Shown: positions 52,055 to 60,975 of the stretch, piece by piece | Numbering within the stretch: position 1 is the stretch's first letter | Layout: every line of letters starts with the position of its first letter | Source: Actinomadura mexicana | Lineage (GTDB): Bacteria > Actinomycetota > Actinomycetes > Streptosporangiales > Streptosporangiaceae | DNA: 64,000 nucleotides | NCBI RefSeq assembly: GCF_900188105.1 | Contig: NZ_FZNP01000005.1 | Span: 248,001-312,000 of the forward strand | Direction of reading: 5' to 3' | The notes under the pieces: generated by a model | Told to the model about the DNA's origin: nothing | Seen by the model: only the letters and a program-made list of their open reading frames with translations | Database searches by the model: none | Translations under genes and position numbers: made by a program

Positions 52055-53563
52055 ATGGCGAAATTCAACCTGTCGCCCAAGATCCTTGACGTTCTCGACT
52101 TCGGCACGCCGTCCGCGGAGCGCGACATCTCCCGGGGGCTGGAGAAGTACTTCGTGGAGTCCGCGGCCTACAACCGCGTCCGGTCCGGCGCGAAGACGAT
52201 CCTGATGGGCAACCGCGGGGCCGGGAAGAGCGCGATCTTCAAGGTGCTGGCCAAGCGGGAGCGCGCCGCCGGCAGCCACGTGCTCGAACTGTCGCCCGAG
52301 GACTACTCCTACGAGCTGCTCAGCTCCACCATGGCGGCGGAGAGCGCGGGCTCGTGGGCCAAGCAGGGCGCCTACGCCGCCGCGTGGAAGTACCTGATCC
52401 ACGTGCTGGTCATGAAGGCGCTCGCGCGCAAGGGGATGCGGCTCACCAAGAACGGCGGCCGGCAGATCCACAACTACATCCGGGACAGCCACGGCGCCCA
52501 GCAGCTCGGTCCCCTGTCGCTGCTGGTCTCCTACCTCAAGCGGCTGGAGGCCGTGAAGATCGGGCCGATCGAGGCCGGCGTGCGGACCCGCGAGCTGGAC
52601 CGCCTCTACCAGCTGGAGGAGATCCAGAGCCTGCTGCCGGCGCTGCGCAAGGTGCTGGACAACCAGCGGGTGGTGGTGCTCGTGGACGAGCTGGACCGCG
52701 GCTGGGACTCCTCCGAGGACGCCAAGGCGTTCGTGTCCGGGCTGTTCCAGGCGTGCGTGTCCATCAACGCGCTGCACCCGAACCTGCGCGTCTACATCTC
52801 GCTGCGGCAGGAGCTGTACGACGACATCCCCGCCCTGTACGACGACGCGCAGAAGCACCGGGACCTGCTGGAGAAGATCTCCTGGTCGGAGGACTCGCTG
52901 CTCGAGATGATCGCCAGGCGGATCCGGCACTCGGCCCACGAGAACGGCTTCGCCGTGGACGCCCTCGAACGCGCCGGGGACCGGGCCTGCTGGTCGGCGG
53001 TCTTCGCGCCGCCGCCGCCGGGCAGGGGGCGGGACGGGTCGTTCGGCTACATGGTCGACCGGACGCTGTACCGGCCGAGGGAGCTCATCCAGTTCTGCTC
53101 GGAGGCGCTGGAGCAGGCCAGGGCCCGGCGCTCCAAGCTCCCCGTGCCGTACTCGGCGATCGAGCGGTCGGAGTACGGCTACTCCACCGAACGGACGAAG
53201 GACATCGCCGCCGAGTACCGCTCCCAGTACCCCGGGCTGCTGAGCGTGTTCGAGGTGTTCCGCAGCCGTCCCCCGGTGTTCGCCCGCGACGAGCTGGAAC
53301 TGCTCTGCCTGGAGCTGGCCTGCGGCGACGTCCCCACGCACCGGACCGGGTCGTGGCTTCCCTCGTGCGACCCGAACGAGCTGATCGAGATCCTGTGGCG
53401 GGCGGGCCTGTTGACGGCGCGGGCGTCCGCGGAGGGTCGGTTCCTCGGCAGCCACCAGGTCCAGCACCTCAACCTGGCGGCCGTGCGCCGGTTCCGCGTC
53501 CACGCGATGTTCCACGCCTCGCTCGGCATCGAAGCCGCGGGGGCCGGGAACACCGGCGGTTGA
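52055..53563 (+). CDS. P-loop ATPase, Sll1717-like family
   Basis: This 502-residue P-loop ATPase has Walker A GNRGAGKS at 52-59, Walker B VVVLVDELDRGWD near 205-217, and LRVYISLRQELYDDIP, a sensor-like strand. The C-terminal helical part (TLYRPRELIQFCSEALEQAR to the end) resembles the winged-helix region of STAND/KAP-like ATPases. No membrane segment is seen. GGGAAGG precedes ATG 52055. It lies 144 bp after the PHP-SMC gene in the same direction. Families of this shape are often found in defence or signalling clusters; here the function is unknown. Codon use is typical of the host chromosome, unlike hsdS. Confidence 0.8.
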   Translation: MAKFNLSPKILDVLDFGTPSAERDISRGLEKYFVESAAYNRVRSGAKTILMGNRGAGKSAIFKVLAKRERAAGSHVLELSPEDYSYELLSSTMAAESAGSWAKQGAYAAAWKYLIHVLVMKALARKGMRLTKNGGRQIHNYIRDSHGAQQLGPLSLLVSYLKRLEAVKIGPIEAGVRTRELDRLYQLEEIQSLLPALRKVLDNQRVVVLVDELDRGWDSSEDAKAFVSGLFQACVSINALHPNLRVYISLRQELYDDIPALYDDAQKHRDLLEKISWSEDSLLEMIARRIRHSAHENGFAVDALERAGDRACWSAVFAPPPPGRGRDGSFGYMVDRTLYRPRELIQFCSEALEQARARRSKLPVPYSAIERSEYGYSTERTKDIAAEYRSQYPGLLSVFEVFRSRPPVFARDELELLCLELACGDVPTHRTGSWLPSCDPNELIEILWRAGLLTARASAEGRFLGSHQVQHLNLAAVRRFRVHAMFHASLGIEAAGAGNTGG

Positions 53564-53573
53564 ACCGGAACGC

Positions 53574-54212
53574 TCAGCCGACGGTGAGGCGCAGGCCGGC
53601 CGGGGTGGCCCGCACGCGGCTCAGGTCCTGGACGACGTGGTGGGCCGCGGTCAACGACTCCTCGGGGTGGCTGGTGACCAGTGCGAGGACGGTGGCCCCG
53701 GCCGCGCGGCCCGCGGCGATCCCGGCGGGGGCGTCCTCGACGACCACGCACGCGGACGGCTCCACGCCCAGGCGGCGCGCCGCCTGGAGGTAGCCGGACG
53801 GGTCGGGCTTGCCGTCCGGGACGTCCTCGGCGGTCACCACGATGGGCGGGGAGGGGACACCGGCCACTCCGGTGCGCACCTTGAGCTGCGCCCGGTCCAT
53901 GGACGTGACGAAGGCGTGGGGCAGGCCGCTCATGTCCGCCAGCAGTTCCAGGGCACCGGGCAGGGCGATGATGCCGTCGGTGCTGGTCGCCTCCAGGGCG
54001 TCCAGACGCGCGGTGGCCTCCCGGACCTGGTCGGCCGGGAGGAACTCGGCGACGCGGTCGCTCGTGCGGCGGCCGTGGGCGCCCGCCATGAACACGTCCG
54101 GGTCGATGCCGTACTCGGCGGCCCATTCACGGCCCGCGCGCTCGACGAGGGGCGTCGAGTCGACGAGGGTGCCGTCCACGTCGAACAGGACGGCGGCGCA
54201 GGGCAGGGTCAT
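53574..54212 (-). CDS. HAD family phosphatase (phosphoglycolate/sugar-phosphatase-like)
   Basis: This 212-residue HAD hydrolase has motif I VLFDVDGTLVDST (nucleophile Asp in DVDGT), motif II FVTSMDRAQ, and motif III/IV KPDPSGYLQAARRLG with VVVEDAPAGIAAGRAAG. It resembles sugar-phosphate phosphatases acting on small phosphorylated metabolites. It follows rpe, so a pentose phosphate substrate is possible. The start is uncertain: the same frame stays open upstream through two GC-rich repeat units to GTG 54314, which overlaps the rpe stop (GTGA). That would add 34 residues of (AGGAGGRPPAMNGPAER)-type sequence. I give the ATG that begins the HAD fold. It ends 10 bp from the convergent P-loop gene. 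Confidence 0.88.
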   Translation of the reverse strand: MTLPCAAVLFDVDGTLVDSTPLVERAGREWAAEYGIDPDVFMAGAHGRRTSDRVAEFLPADQVREATARLDALEATSTDGIIALPGALELLADMSGLPHAFVTSMDRAQLKVRTGVAGVPSPPIVVTAEDVPDGKPDPSGYLQAARRLGVEPSACVVVEDAPAGIAAGRAAGATVLALVTSHPEESLTAAHHVVQDLSRVRATPAGLRLTVG

Positions 54213-54213
54213 C

Positions 54214-54315
54214 GCGGGGGGACGACCCCCCGCACCCCCCGCCCGCTCCGCGGGGCCGTTCATCGCGGGGGGACGACCCCCCGCACCCCCCGCCCGCTCC
54301 GCAGGGCCGTTCACC
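54214..54315. repeat. 51-bp tandem repeat with the same GC hairpin core as in coxS, 2 copies, at the rpe/HAD junction
   Basis: Two units start at 54214 and 54265. Each holds GCGGGGGGACGACCCCCCGC, then ACCCCCCG, then a unit-specific CCCGCTCCGC part and GGCCGTTCAT/C, which reads as a start codon (ATG or GTG) on the minus strand. The perfect 8-bp stem with an ACGA loop would form a strong hairpin in RNA. The 51-bp period keeps the HAD frame open. Confidence 0.9.
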
Positions 54316-54988
54316 AGTCCGCCTTGGCCGTCGCCTCTTCGGCCTGGGCACGGAGCCTGCGGACGGCCTCGGCCGGGTCGTCGGCCCCGTAGACGGCGCT
54401 GCCGGCGACGAACACGTCCGCGCCCGCCTCCGCGCAGCGCTCGATCGTCTCGGCGCTGACGCCGCCGTCCACCTGCAGCCAGACGGGCAGGTCGCGGCCC
54501 TTGATGAGCTCCCGCGCGCGGCGGACCTTCGGCAGGACGACGTCCAGGAACCTCTGGCCGCCGAAACCGGGCTCGACGGTCATCAGCAGGAGCATGTCGA
54601 TCTCGCCGAGGAGGTCTTCGAAGCCGTCCACCGGGGTGGCCGGGTTGACGCCCAGCCCCGCACGCGCGCCGGCGGCCCGGATGGCCCGCAGGGTGCGGAT
54701 GGGCGCCTTCGCCGCCTCGGCGTGGATGGTGACGCTCCCGGCTCCGGCCTCGGCGTACTGCGGCGCCCAGCGGTCGGGGTCCTCGATCATCAGATGGCAG
54801 TCGAGGGGCAGCGCGCTGCTCCTGAGCAGCGCCTGCACGATGGGCAGTCCCAGGGTGAGGTTCGGGACGAAGTGGTTGTCCATCACGTCGACGTGGACCC
54901 AGTCGGCGGAGTCGGCGACGCGCGCGACGTCCTCGGCCAGGCGGGCGAAGTCGGCGGACAGGATGCTGGGTGCGATCTGAGGAGCCAT
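54311..54988 (-). CDS. rpe: ribulose-phosphate 3-epimerase
   Basis: This 225-residue TIM-barrel enzyme interconverts ribulose 5-phosphate and xylulose 5-phosphate in the pentose phosphate pathway. It begins [35 protein letters not shown] and [15 protein letters not shown] carry the metal-binding His and Asp residues. [14 protein letters not shown] is the phosphate-proximal loop, and [11 protein letters not shown] has the second catalytic Asp. The end is AKADW followed by TGA, overlapping a possible GTG start of the HAD gene within the hairpin repeat. It is 12 bp downstream of the PAP2 gene's end relative to transcription order rsmB-PAP2-rpe. Confidence 0.95.
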   Translation of the reverse strand: MAPQIAPSILSADFARLAEDVARVADSADWVHVDVMDNHFVPNLTLGLPIVQALLRSSALPLDCHLMIEDPDRWAPQYAEAGAGSVTIHAEAAKAPIRTLRAIRAAGARAGLGVNPATPVDGFEDLLGEIDMLLLMTVEPGFGGQRFLDVVLPKVRRARELIKGRDLPVWLQVDGGVSAETIERCAEAGADVFVAGSAVYGADDPAEAVRRLRAQAEEATAKADW

Positions 54989-55000
54989 GATGCCCCGAGT

Positions 55001-55924
55001 CTATTGGCGCAGCCCCGCCCGATCGTCCCCCGCCTGGGTGAGGCCCGGGGTGGGCCGGGCCGCCAGGCGCAGGCGGACGAAGACCTCCGGAGCGCCCGCC
55101 GTCACCCACAGCACGAGCAGCGCCTGGACGGCGAACGCCTGGACCAGGCCGGCCCCCTCGAAGAAGGCGATGACCGCCGCCCCCGCGAGGCCGACGGGGA
55201 GGCGCGCCAGGCGGTGCCAGGCCCTGCCGCCCGGCTCGAACCAGCCGCGCCAGGCGACCAGGGACAGGCCCATCAGGAGGCCGCAGAGAGCGCCGGACGC
55301 CTGCGCCGAAGCGGTCAGCGTGACGGGCTCGGCGACGCCTCCGGCCGCCCGGACGGCCTCCGCCCACGCCTGGGGCCACCGCCAGTCCCGGAGCGGCCGG
55401 GCCGCACCCCAGGACGCCGCGAACATCAGCAGGGAGAGCGCCAGGGAGAGCGCCAGTTGCACGGCCAGATGCCGCCGCCGCCACCACGGCACGGCGATGG
55501 GCTCCAGCCCGAGGGCGGCGACCAGGAAGACCAGGCCGACGCCCCAGCCCGCCAGTACCTGCCCTGTCGAGTGGACGCCCAGGTAGACGCGGGACGCCCC
55601 GATCAGGAAGATGACGGCCGCGGCGCCCGCCCACAGGTACCACCGTCTGGTCTGGGCGGCGAGGAAGCCCCAGCCCGCGACGCTGTTCTGGGCGTGGCCG
55701 GACGGCATCCCGAAGGACGTCAGCGACTGCCTGCCCTGGACGGACGGGTCCGTCCAGTACGGGCGGGGGGCGTGGAAGACCAGCTTGAGGAGCGAGTTGA
55801 CGACCGCGCCGAACAGCAGCACGACGGCGGCCCTCGCGGCCTGACGCGGCGCCACGCACCAGAACAGCGCCAGGAGCAGCGGGACGTAGAAGGCCGCGCT
55901 GCCCAGGTACGACATGAAGACCAT
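55001..55924 (-). CDS. PAP2-family membrane phosphatase
   Basis: This protein of about 307 residues has around eight transmembrane helices and the three PAP2 motifs: KLVFHAPRPYW (lysine-arginine-proline motif), MPSGHAQN (catalytic His region) and SRVYLGVHSTGQVLAGW. It likely removes phosphate from a lipid phosphate such as undecaprenyl pyrophosphate or phosphatidic acid at the outer membrane face. The start is uncertain: GGGGGAGG lies 22 nt before ATG 55924, closer to CTG codons at 55939/55936 in the same frame, so a few more N-terminal residues (LLTGF) are possible. It lies between rsmB and rpe in one direction. Confidence 0.88.
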   Translation of the reverse strand: MVFMSYLGSAAFYVPLLLALFWCVAPRQAARAAVVLLFGAVVNSLLKLVFHAPRPYWTDPSVQGRQSLTSFGMPSGHAQNSVAGWGFLAAQTRRWYLWAGAAAVIFLIGASRVYLGVHSTGQVLAGWGVGLVFLVAALGLEPIAVPWWRRRHLAVQLALSLALSLLMFAASWGAARPLRDWRWPQAWAEAVRAAGGVAEPVTLTASAQASGALCGLLMGLSLVAWRGWFEPGGRAWHRLARLPVGLAGAAVIAFFEGAGLVQAFAVQALLVLWVTAGAPEVFVRLRLAARPTPGLTQAGDDRAGLRQ

Positions 55925-55967
55925 GAAGCCGGTCAGCAGAGAGCCTCCCCCGGGTCAGGTGCGGCGG

Positions 55968-57374
55968 TCAGGTACGGCGGAGCAGCGCCAGGAACATCGC
56001 GTCCGTGCCGTGGCGGTGCGGCCAGAACTGGGCGTACGGGCCGTCCCCCAGCCCGGTGAGGCCGGGAGCGATCGCCGCCAGGACGGCGGGTGCGTCGAGT
56101 CGCTCGACGTCCTCGCGCTTGCGCAGGACGTCGTCCACCACCACGCGGGTCTCCGCCAGGTGGGGCGAGCAGGTGACGTAGGCGACCACGCCGCCGGGGC
56201 GGACGGACTCCAGTGCCGCGGCGAGCAGCTTCCGCTGGAGCGGCCCGAGTTCGGCGACCGACTCGGGGCCCCGGCGCCAGCGCGCCTCGGGGCGGCGGCG
56301 GAGCGCGCCCAGGCCGGTGCAGGGAGCGTCCACCATGACGCGGTCGAACGAGGCCGGACGCCAGGCGGGAGCGGTGCCGTCGGCGGCGACCACACCCGTG
56401 CGGTCGTCGACCGCGCGCCGGACGAGCCCGGCCCTGTGCGGCTGGACGTCCGCGGCGAGAAGTCGGGCCTCGCGCTGGGCGGCGAGGGCCGACAGAAGCC
56501 CGGCCTTGCCCCCGGGGCCGGCGCAGAGGTCGGCCCAACGTGCGTCCGGGCCGACCAGGGGAGCTTCGGCCAGCGCCAGGGCGACCATCTGGCTGGCCTC
56601 GTCCTGGACGGCGGCGCGCCCGTCGCGGACGGCATCGATACCCGCCGGGTCGCCCTCGGTCAGAAAGGCGCCGTAGGGCGAGTACGGGGCGGGCTCCGCG
56701 CCCGCGCCGTACAGCTCTTCAAGAGTCGCCCGGCCGGGCCGGGCGACCAGTGTCACGCGGGGGCGGGCGTTGTCGGCCGCGAGGAGTGCGTCGATCTCGG
56801 CCGGCCCGACGGCGTCCCGCATGGCGGACACGATCCACTTCGGGTGGCTGTGGGCGATCGACAGGCGCGTCGTGGCGTCGGCGTCGGCGGGCGCCACGAT
56901 CCGCAGCCAGGCGTCCATGTCGCGCATGGCGACCTTGCGGAGCACCGCGTTGGCGAACTTGGCCTGCCCCGGACCGGAGACCGAGCGGGCCAGTTCCACG
57001 GTCGTCGCCACGGCGGCGTGCGGCGGGATGCGGGTGGCGAGGACCTGGTGGGTGCCGAGGCGCAGGACGTCGAGGAGGGGCGCGTCGATACGGCGCAGTT
57101 CGCGGTCGCTGCACAGCGCGAGCACCGCGTCGTAGGTCCCCCTGCCGCGCAGGGTCCCGTACGTCAACTCGGTGGCGAGGGCGGCGTCGCGGCCGGTCAG
57201 GCCGCGGTCGCGCAGGCGCGAGGGGAGCAGGAGGTTCGCGTAGGCGTCGCGGGTCTCCACCGCCCGGATCACGTCGAACGCGGTACGGCGGACGAGGTCC
57301 TGGGGGCGGCCCGTCTTGCGGGGACCGCCCGGTCGGCGGTTCGGGGCGCGGTGGCGGTTGCGGGCAGGTGGCAT
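55968..57374 (-). CDS. rsmB: 16S rRNA (cytosine-967-C5)-methyltransferase
   Basis: This 468-residue enzyme has an N-terminal NusB-like RNA-binding domain (about 25-165, RRTAFDVIRAVETRDAYANL). A C-terminal Rossmann methyltransferase follows with WADLCAGPGGKAGLLSALA (AdoMet loop), VMVDAPCTGLGALRRRPE (motif IV Cys) and VVAYVTCSPHLAET (motif VI catalytic Cys). It methylates C967 of 16S rRNA. The Arg/Pro-rich first 25 residues are typical of actinobacterial members. ATG 57374 shares one base with the fmt stop (TGATG), so the def-fmt-rsmB order is an operon, as widely conserved. Confidence 0.94.
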   Translation of the reverse strand: MPPARNRHRAPNRRPGGPRKTGRPQDLVRRTAFDVIRAVETRDAYANLLLPSRLRDRGLTGRDAALATELTYGTLRGRGTYDAVLALCSDRELRRIDAPLLDVLRLGTHQVLATRIPPHAAVATTVELARSVSGPGQAKFANAVLRKVAMRDMDAWLRIVAPADADATTRLSIAHSHPKWIVSAMRDAVGPAEIDALLAADNARPRVTLVARPGRATLEELYGAGAEPAPYSPYGAFLTEGDPAGIDAVRDGRAAVQDEASQMVALALAEAPLVGPDARWADLCAGPGGKAGLLSALAAQREARLLAADVQPHRAGLVRRAVDDRTGVVAADGTAPAWRPASFDRVMVDAPCTGLGALRRRPEARWRRGPESVAELGPLQRKLLAAALESVRPGGVVAYVTCSPHLAETRVVVDDVLRKREDVERLDAPAVLAAIAPGLTGLGDGPYAQFWPHRHGTDAMFLALLRRT

Positions 57375-58300
57375 CAGTGCAGGGCGTCCTTGCCGATGAG
57401 GTTGAGGCCGCGGACCCAGTCGGCGGCGGCCATGCGGCGCTTGCCCTGCGGCTGCACCTCGCCGAGCGCGACGGGATGCGTGGCCGTGCCGACCAGCACC
57501 TCGTTCCTGCCCGCGCTGAGCGCGCCGGGCGGCAGCGCGGCGGCGTCGGGCACCGGACGGACGGGGCCGAGCTTGACCCGCGTGTCGCGGAAGTTCGTCC
57601 ACGCGCCCGGCGCCGGGGTGCAGGCGCGGATCAGGCGGTCGATGTGCAGAGCCGGGCTCTTCCAGTCGACGTGGCCGTCCTCGGGGGTCAGCTTCGCCGC
57701 GTGGGACACCCCCTCGGTCGGCTGGGGCCGGGGCTCCAGGACGCCCGCCTCGATGCCGTTCATGGTGTCCAGCAGGAGGTCCGCGCCGGCGACGGCCAGC
57801 CGTCCCAGCAGGTCGCCGGTGGTGTCGTCCGGCCGGATCGGCTCGGTGAGCACCCCGTAGACCGGGCCGGTGTCCAGGCCCTCCTCGATCTGGAACGTGG
57901 CCGCGCCGGTCACGTCGTCCCCGTGCAGGATCGAGCGCTGCACCGGGGCGGCCCCGCGCCAGGCGGGCAGCAGCGAGAAGTGCAGGTTCACCCAGCCGTG
58001 CCGGGGGATGTCCAGGGCCTCGCGGGGCAGGAGGGCGCCGTAGGCGACCACCGGGCAGCAGTCCGGCGCGATCTCCCGGAGCCGGTCGAGGAACCCGGGG
58101 TCGCGGACCTTGGCGGGCTTGAGCACCTCGACGCCGGCCTCGGCGGCGAGCGAGGCGACCGGGCTGGCGCTCAGATGCCTCCCGCGCCCCGACCGCCCGT
58201 CGGGCCGGGTCACGACCGCCGCGACCTCGTGCGAGGACCCCAGGAGGGCCGTCAGGGCCGGGAGCGCCGTCTCGGGCGTCCCGGCGAAGACCAGCCGCAT
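57374..58300 (-). CDS. fmt: methionyl-tRNA formyltransferase
   Basis: This 308-residue enzyme puts a formyl group from 10-formyl-THF on initiator Met-tRNA. It starts [20 protein letters not shown], then has the formyl-folate binding [19 protein letters not shown] with the catalytic region [18 protein letters not shown], and a C-terminal OB-like domain ([14 protein letters not shown]). It follows def directly (the ATG base 58300 is next to the def stop at 58301) and leads to rsmB. Length and order are normal. Confidence 0.95.
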   Translation of the reverse strand: MRLVFAGTPETALPALTALLGSSHEVAAVVTRPDGRSGRGRHLSASPVASLAAEAGVEVLKPAKVRDPGFLDRLREIAPDCCPVVAYGALLPREALDIPRHGWVNLHFSLLPAWRGAAPVQRSILHGDDVTGAATFQIEEGLDTGPVYGVLTEPIRPDDTTGDLLGRLAVAGADLLLDTMNGIEAGVLEPRPQPTEGVSHAAKLTPEDGHVDWKSPALHIDRLIRACTPAPGAWTNFRDTRVKLGPVRPVPDAAALPPGALSAGRNEVLVGTATHPVALGEVQPQGKRRMAAADWVRGLNLIGKDALH

Positions 58301-58846
58301 CTAGATCGCCTTCCCGAGGGTGCGGTGCGGCGACTCCTTCACGACGGGGGCCGGGTCGCCGAACCACTCGGCCTCCCGGATCGCCTTCATCGCGGCCTTG
58401 CGCTGCTCGGCGTCCATCCGGTCGATGAAGATGATCCCGTCGAGGTGGTCGGTCTCGTGCTGGACGCAGCGGGCCAGCAGGTGGGTGCCCTCCAGGGTGA
58501 TCGGCTCACCGTGCATGTTGAAGCCCTTCGCCACCACCCCGAGGGCGCGGGGGGTGGGGAACGCCAGGCCGGGCAGGGAGAGGCAGCCCTCGTCGTCGGT
58601 CTCCTGCTCGTCCGACAGGTCGAGCGTCGGATTGACCACGTGCCCCAGGCGGTCGTCGACGTAGTAGGTGAACACGCGCAGCCCGACGCCGAGCTGGGGC
58701 GCGGCCAGGCCCGCACCGGGGGCGTCGATCATCGTGTCGGTGAGGTCCTTGACGAGCTGGCGCAGCTCCTTGTCGAAGTCCTTCACCGGCTCCGCGGGCG
58801 TGCGCAGCACGGGGTCGCCGAAGAGGCGGATGGGCTTGACGGCCAA
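58301..58846 (-). CDS. def: peptide deformylase
   Basis: This 181-residue metalloenzyme removes the formyl group from new proteins. All three motifs are present: GAGLAAPQLG at 44-53, EGCLS at 86-90 (metal Cys) and HETDH at 130-134 (two metal His and catalytic Glu). The C-terminal tail (EAEWFGDPAPVVKESPHRT) is typical of actinobacterial deformylases. It is the first gene of def-fmt-rsmB. The 128-bp gap upstream has several GGGCGCCGCC-type direct repeats (about 58885-58915) but no gene. Confidence 0.95.
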   Translation of the reverse strand: MAVKPIRLFGDPVLRTPAEPVKDFDKELRQLVKDLTDTMIDAPGAGLAAPQLGVGLRVFTYYVDDRLGHVVNPTLDLSDEQETDDEGCLSLPGLAFPTPRALGVVAKGFNMHGEPITLEGTHLLARCVQHETDHLDGIIFIDRMDAEQRKAAMKAIREAEWFGDPAPVVKESPHRTLGKAI

Positions 58847-58974
58847 CGGGGACTCCGTTTCCTGCGAATGTCGCTGATCACTGCGGGCGCCGCCCGGTCA
58901 CTCCGGGCGCCGCCGACTACTGGGACGCGCCCTCAAGTCTACGGAGGCGCGGGCCCTGAACATTCACGCCATGT

Positions 58975-60783
58975 TCACACACCGCGGTGCGCGCTCTGGC
59001 GCGCCGAACGCGCCTTGTACGCGGCGGTGCGGGCGGCCTTGGCCGTCGCCTTGTCGGGGTGGTGGGCGCCCAGTGCCTCCAGGACGTCGGCCACACCGGG
59101 ATGATGGGTGCGCCAGAGCTCGTCCACCATGGTCTTCATCTCGGCCCCGGGCGGCGTGTCGACGAGCGCCGCCTCGACCGCCTCCTCCGGCTCGGCGGTC
59201 TCCAGCATTCCGGCGACCGTGTCCACGAACACCCAGAGGTACTCCTCACGGGCCAGTTCCCGCCCCGCGGGGTCGCCGGCGGCGTTCAGCCACATCACGG
59301 CATAGGGCGCCACGAGCGGGTGCTCCTGCGCGGCGCGGACCACTCCGGCGGCCTCGGGGCCGACGCGGTGCAGGACGGCGGCGGCGAGGTTGCGGGCGCC
59401 GGGGCCGCCGGTCCGCATGACGTCCAGCAGGTCGGCGGCGGCGTCCTTGGGGTCGTGGGACCCCAGCCAGCCGTCGATCTCCTCGTCGGCGGCGTCCGGC
59501 CGGTACCAGGTGAGCCCCGCGACGAGCTCGGACGCGCGGGCGCCGGCCAGCTCGCCGATGACGGGGGCGCTGAACCCGTCCGCGAGGAGCAGCTCCCGGA
59601 CGGCCCACACCCCGAGCGGCGTCAGCACGCGTCCCGCGCCGGACGTCTCGATGACGCCCCAGTCGCCGAGGGTCGCCAGCTCCAGCGCGAGGGCGTCCGC
59701 CGCGAGCGCGTACATGGTGTCGGCGTCGGTGAGGTCGTAGGCCTCCTCGATGTGGCCCAGCAGCGCCTCGGCGAGGGTTTCGGGTCCTGCCGGCTCCTCC
59801 TGCTCGTACAGGTGGATGAGGACGCCGGTCAGCTCGTTCTGGACGAGTTCGACCGCGTCCAGGCCGTCGGCGTAGTCGTGGCCGGGCACGACGACGGCGT
59901 CGAACAGCGGCAGCCAGGCGCTGAGCAGCGCCGCGTCGTCGCCGGACTCCAGGCCCGGCAGCGCGGGGCCGGGGACGGCGCGGCCGCCCCCCGCGTCGAT
60001 CACCTTGGCCTCGACGGCGGCCCACCACAGCCGCTCCAGAGCGCCGTCGTCCTCCATCTGCCCGTGGCGGCGCGGCGAGTCGAGGCCGAGGGCGCGGCGG
60101 GCGGCCTCGGCGTCGGGCTCGGTGAGCGCGCCGTGCTCGGTCAGCGGCCGCTCGCCCGTCCAGCGGGCCAGGGCCAGGACCGCCCCGGTGAGGCCGGACC
60201 GCCGCGCCGCGTCCGCGACCTCGGCCCGCGGCGCCAGCCGGACGGGAGGGACCGCCAGCTCCCCTGCCTGCCGCAGGTACTCCTCGGTGCGGGCGAAGCG
60301 CTCCTCTTCCGGCTGCGCCTCGAAGTCGCGCACCCACGCGTCGACCGCGTCCTGGTCGTCCAGGTCGATCCCGTCGCCCTGCATCAGCCCGGCGACGACC
60401 TCGGCGGCCGCCTGCCGCTCCTCGCCGTCGACGGCGGCGACGACCTCGGCGAACTCGGGGCCGGTCCGGTCGATCTCCGCCTCCAGCCCGCCGGCGGCCG
60501 CGGCGGGGACGGCGCCGGTGTCGCGCAGGTAGGCGACGACCCGGCGGAGGGCGTCCAGGATGGTCGGGACGTCGTCGCGCCCGGCGACCACGGACTCGGG
60601 GAAGACCTCCAGGAGCAGCTCGCGGACGTGCCGCGGCTCCAGCGCCTCCGGGCCCGCGAGGCCCATCTCCTCCCGCGCCAGGTCGAGCAGGATGCGGACG
60701 CCCTGCTCGTCCAGCGCCTCGCCGCGTTCGTCCGACCACCGCCGCAGGTCGCCCGCGATGGTCTCCACCCAGTTGTCGGCCAC
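58975..60783 (-). CDS. large hypothetical protein, acidic and helical
   Basis: This 602-residue protein of unknown function begins MADNWVETIAGDLRRWSDER. It is rich in Ala, Glu and Asp and almost all helical, with repeated segments that look like HEAT/TPR-type helical pairs (VDAWVRDFEAQPEEERFART; ALLGHIEEAYDLTDADTMYA). A winged-helix-like stretch is LATLGDWGVIETSGAGRVLTPLGVWAVRELLL. The C-terminus is basic (DKATAKAARTAAYKARSARQ), which might bind nucleic acid. No membrane or catalytic motif is recognised. It lies between def and priA; a degenerate tandem repeat lies upstream of its start. Confidence 0.8.
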   Translation of the reverse strand: MADNWVETIAGDLRRWSDERGEALDEQGVRILLDLAREEMGLAGPEALEPRHVRELLLEVFPESVVAGRDDVPTILDALRRVVAYLRDTGAVPAAAAGGLEAEIDRTGPEFAEVVAAVDGEERQAAAEVVAGLMQGDGIDLDDQDAVDAWVRDFEAQPEEERFARTEEYLRQAGELAVPPVRLAPRAEVADAARRSGLTGAVLALARWTGERPLTEHGALTEPDAEAARRALGLDSPRRHGQMEDDGALERLWWAAVEAKVIDAGGGRAVPGPALPGLESGDDAALLSAWLPLFDAVVVPGHDYADGLDAVELVQNELTGVLIHLYEQEEPAGPETLAEALLGHIEEAYDLTDADTMYALAADALALELATLGDWGVIETSGAGRVLTPLGVWAVRELLLADGFSAPVIGELAGARASELVAGLTWYRPDAADEEIDGWLGSHDPKDAAADLLDVMRTGGPGARNLAAAVLHRVGPEAAGVVRAAQEHPLVAPYAVMWLNAAGDPAGRELAREEYLWVFVDTVAGMLETAEPEEAVEAALVDTPPGAEMKTMVDELWRTHHPGVADVLEALGAHHPDKATAKAARTAAYKARSARQSAHRGV

Positions 60784-60795
60784 GCCAGAACCCTA

Positions 60796-60975
60796 TTGGT
60801 CAGCCGAGTTCCCCGGGGTCGGTTGACACCCACCTCGTCGGCCGAGTCCCCACGGCCGGTCGAGTCCCACGCTGGTCGAGCCCCACAGGGTCAAGCCCAG
60901 ACCGACGGTCGAGTTCCACGCGGTGGTCGGAGCTTCACAGGGTCGCGCCCACGCGGACAGTCGAGTCCCACACGG
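60796..60975. repeat. degenerate array of about ten GGTCGAGTYCCAC repeats, period near 15-19 bp
   Basis: The 192-bp gap between the unknown gene start (60783) and the priA stop (60976) is almost wholly made of imperfect copies. The best are CGGTCGAGTCCCACGC (60857), TGGTCGAGCCCCACAGGG (60873), CGGTCGAGTTCCACGCGG (60906) and CAGTCGAGTCCCACACGG (60958), with weaker ones between. Copies are not in a constant phase. It also must hold the promoter of the leftward gene. Confidence 0.75.

Noticed and set aside
53574-55859. A single 761-residue protein fusing PAP2/rpe-region sequence to the HAD phosphatase
   Set aside because: The upstream part is the wrong frame of rpe and PAP2; only the repeat region and HAD fold are in the true frame.
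60796-60975. CRISPR array or tRNA cluster
   Set aside because: Repeats are imperfect, of unequal spacing and without spacers; no cloverleaf can be drawn.
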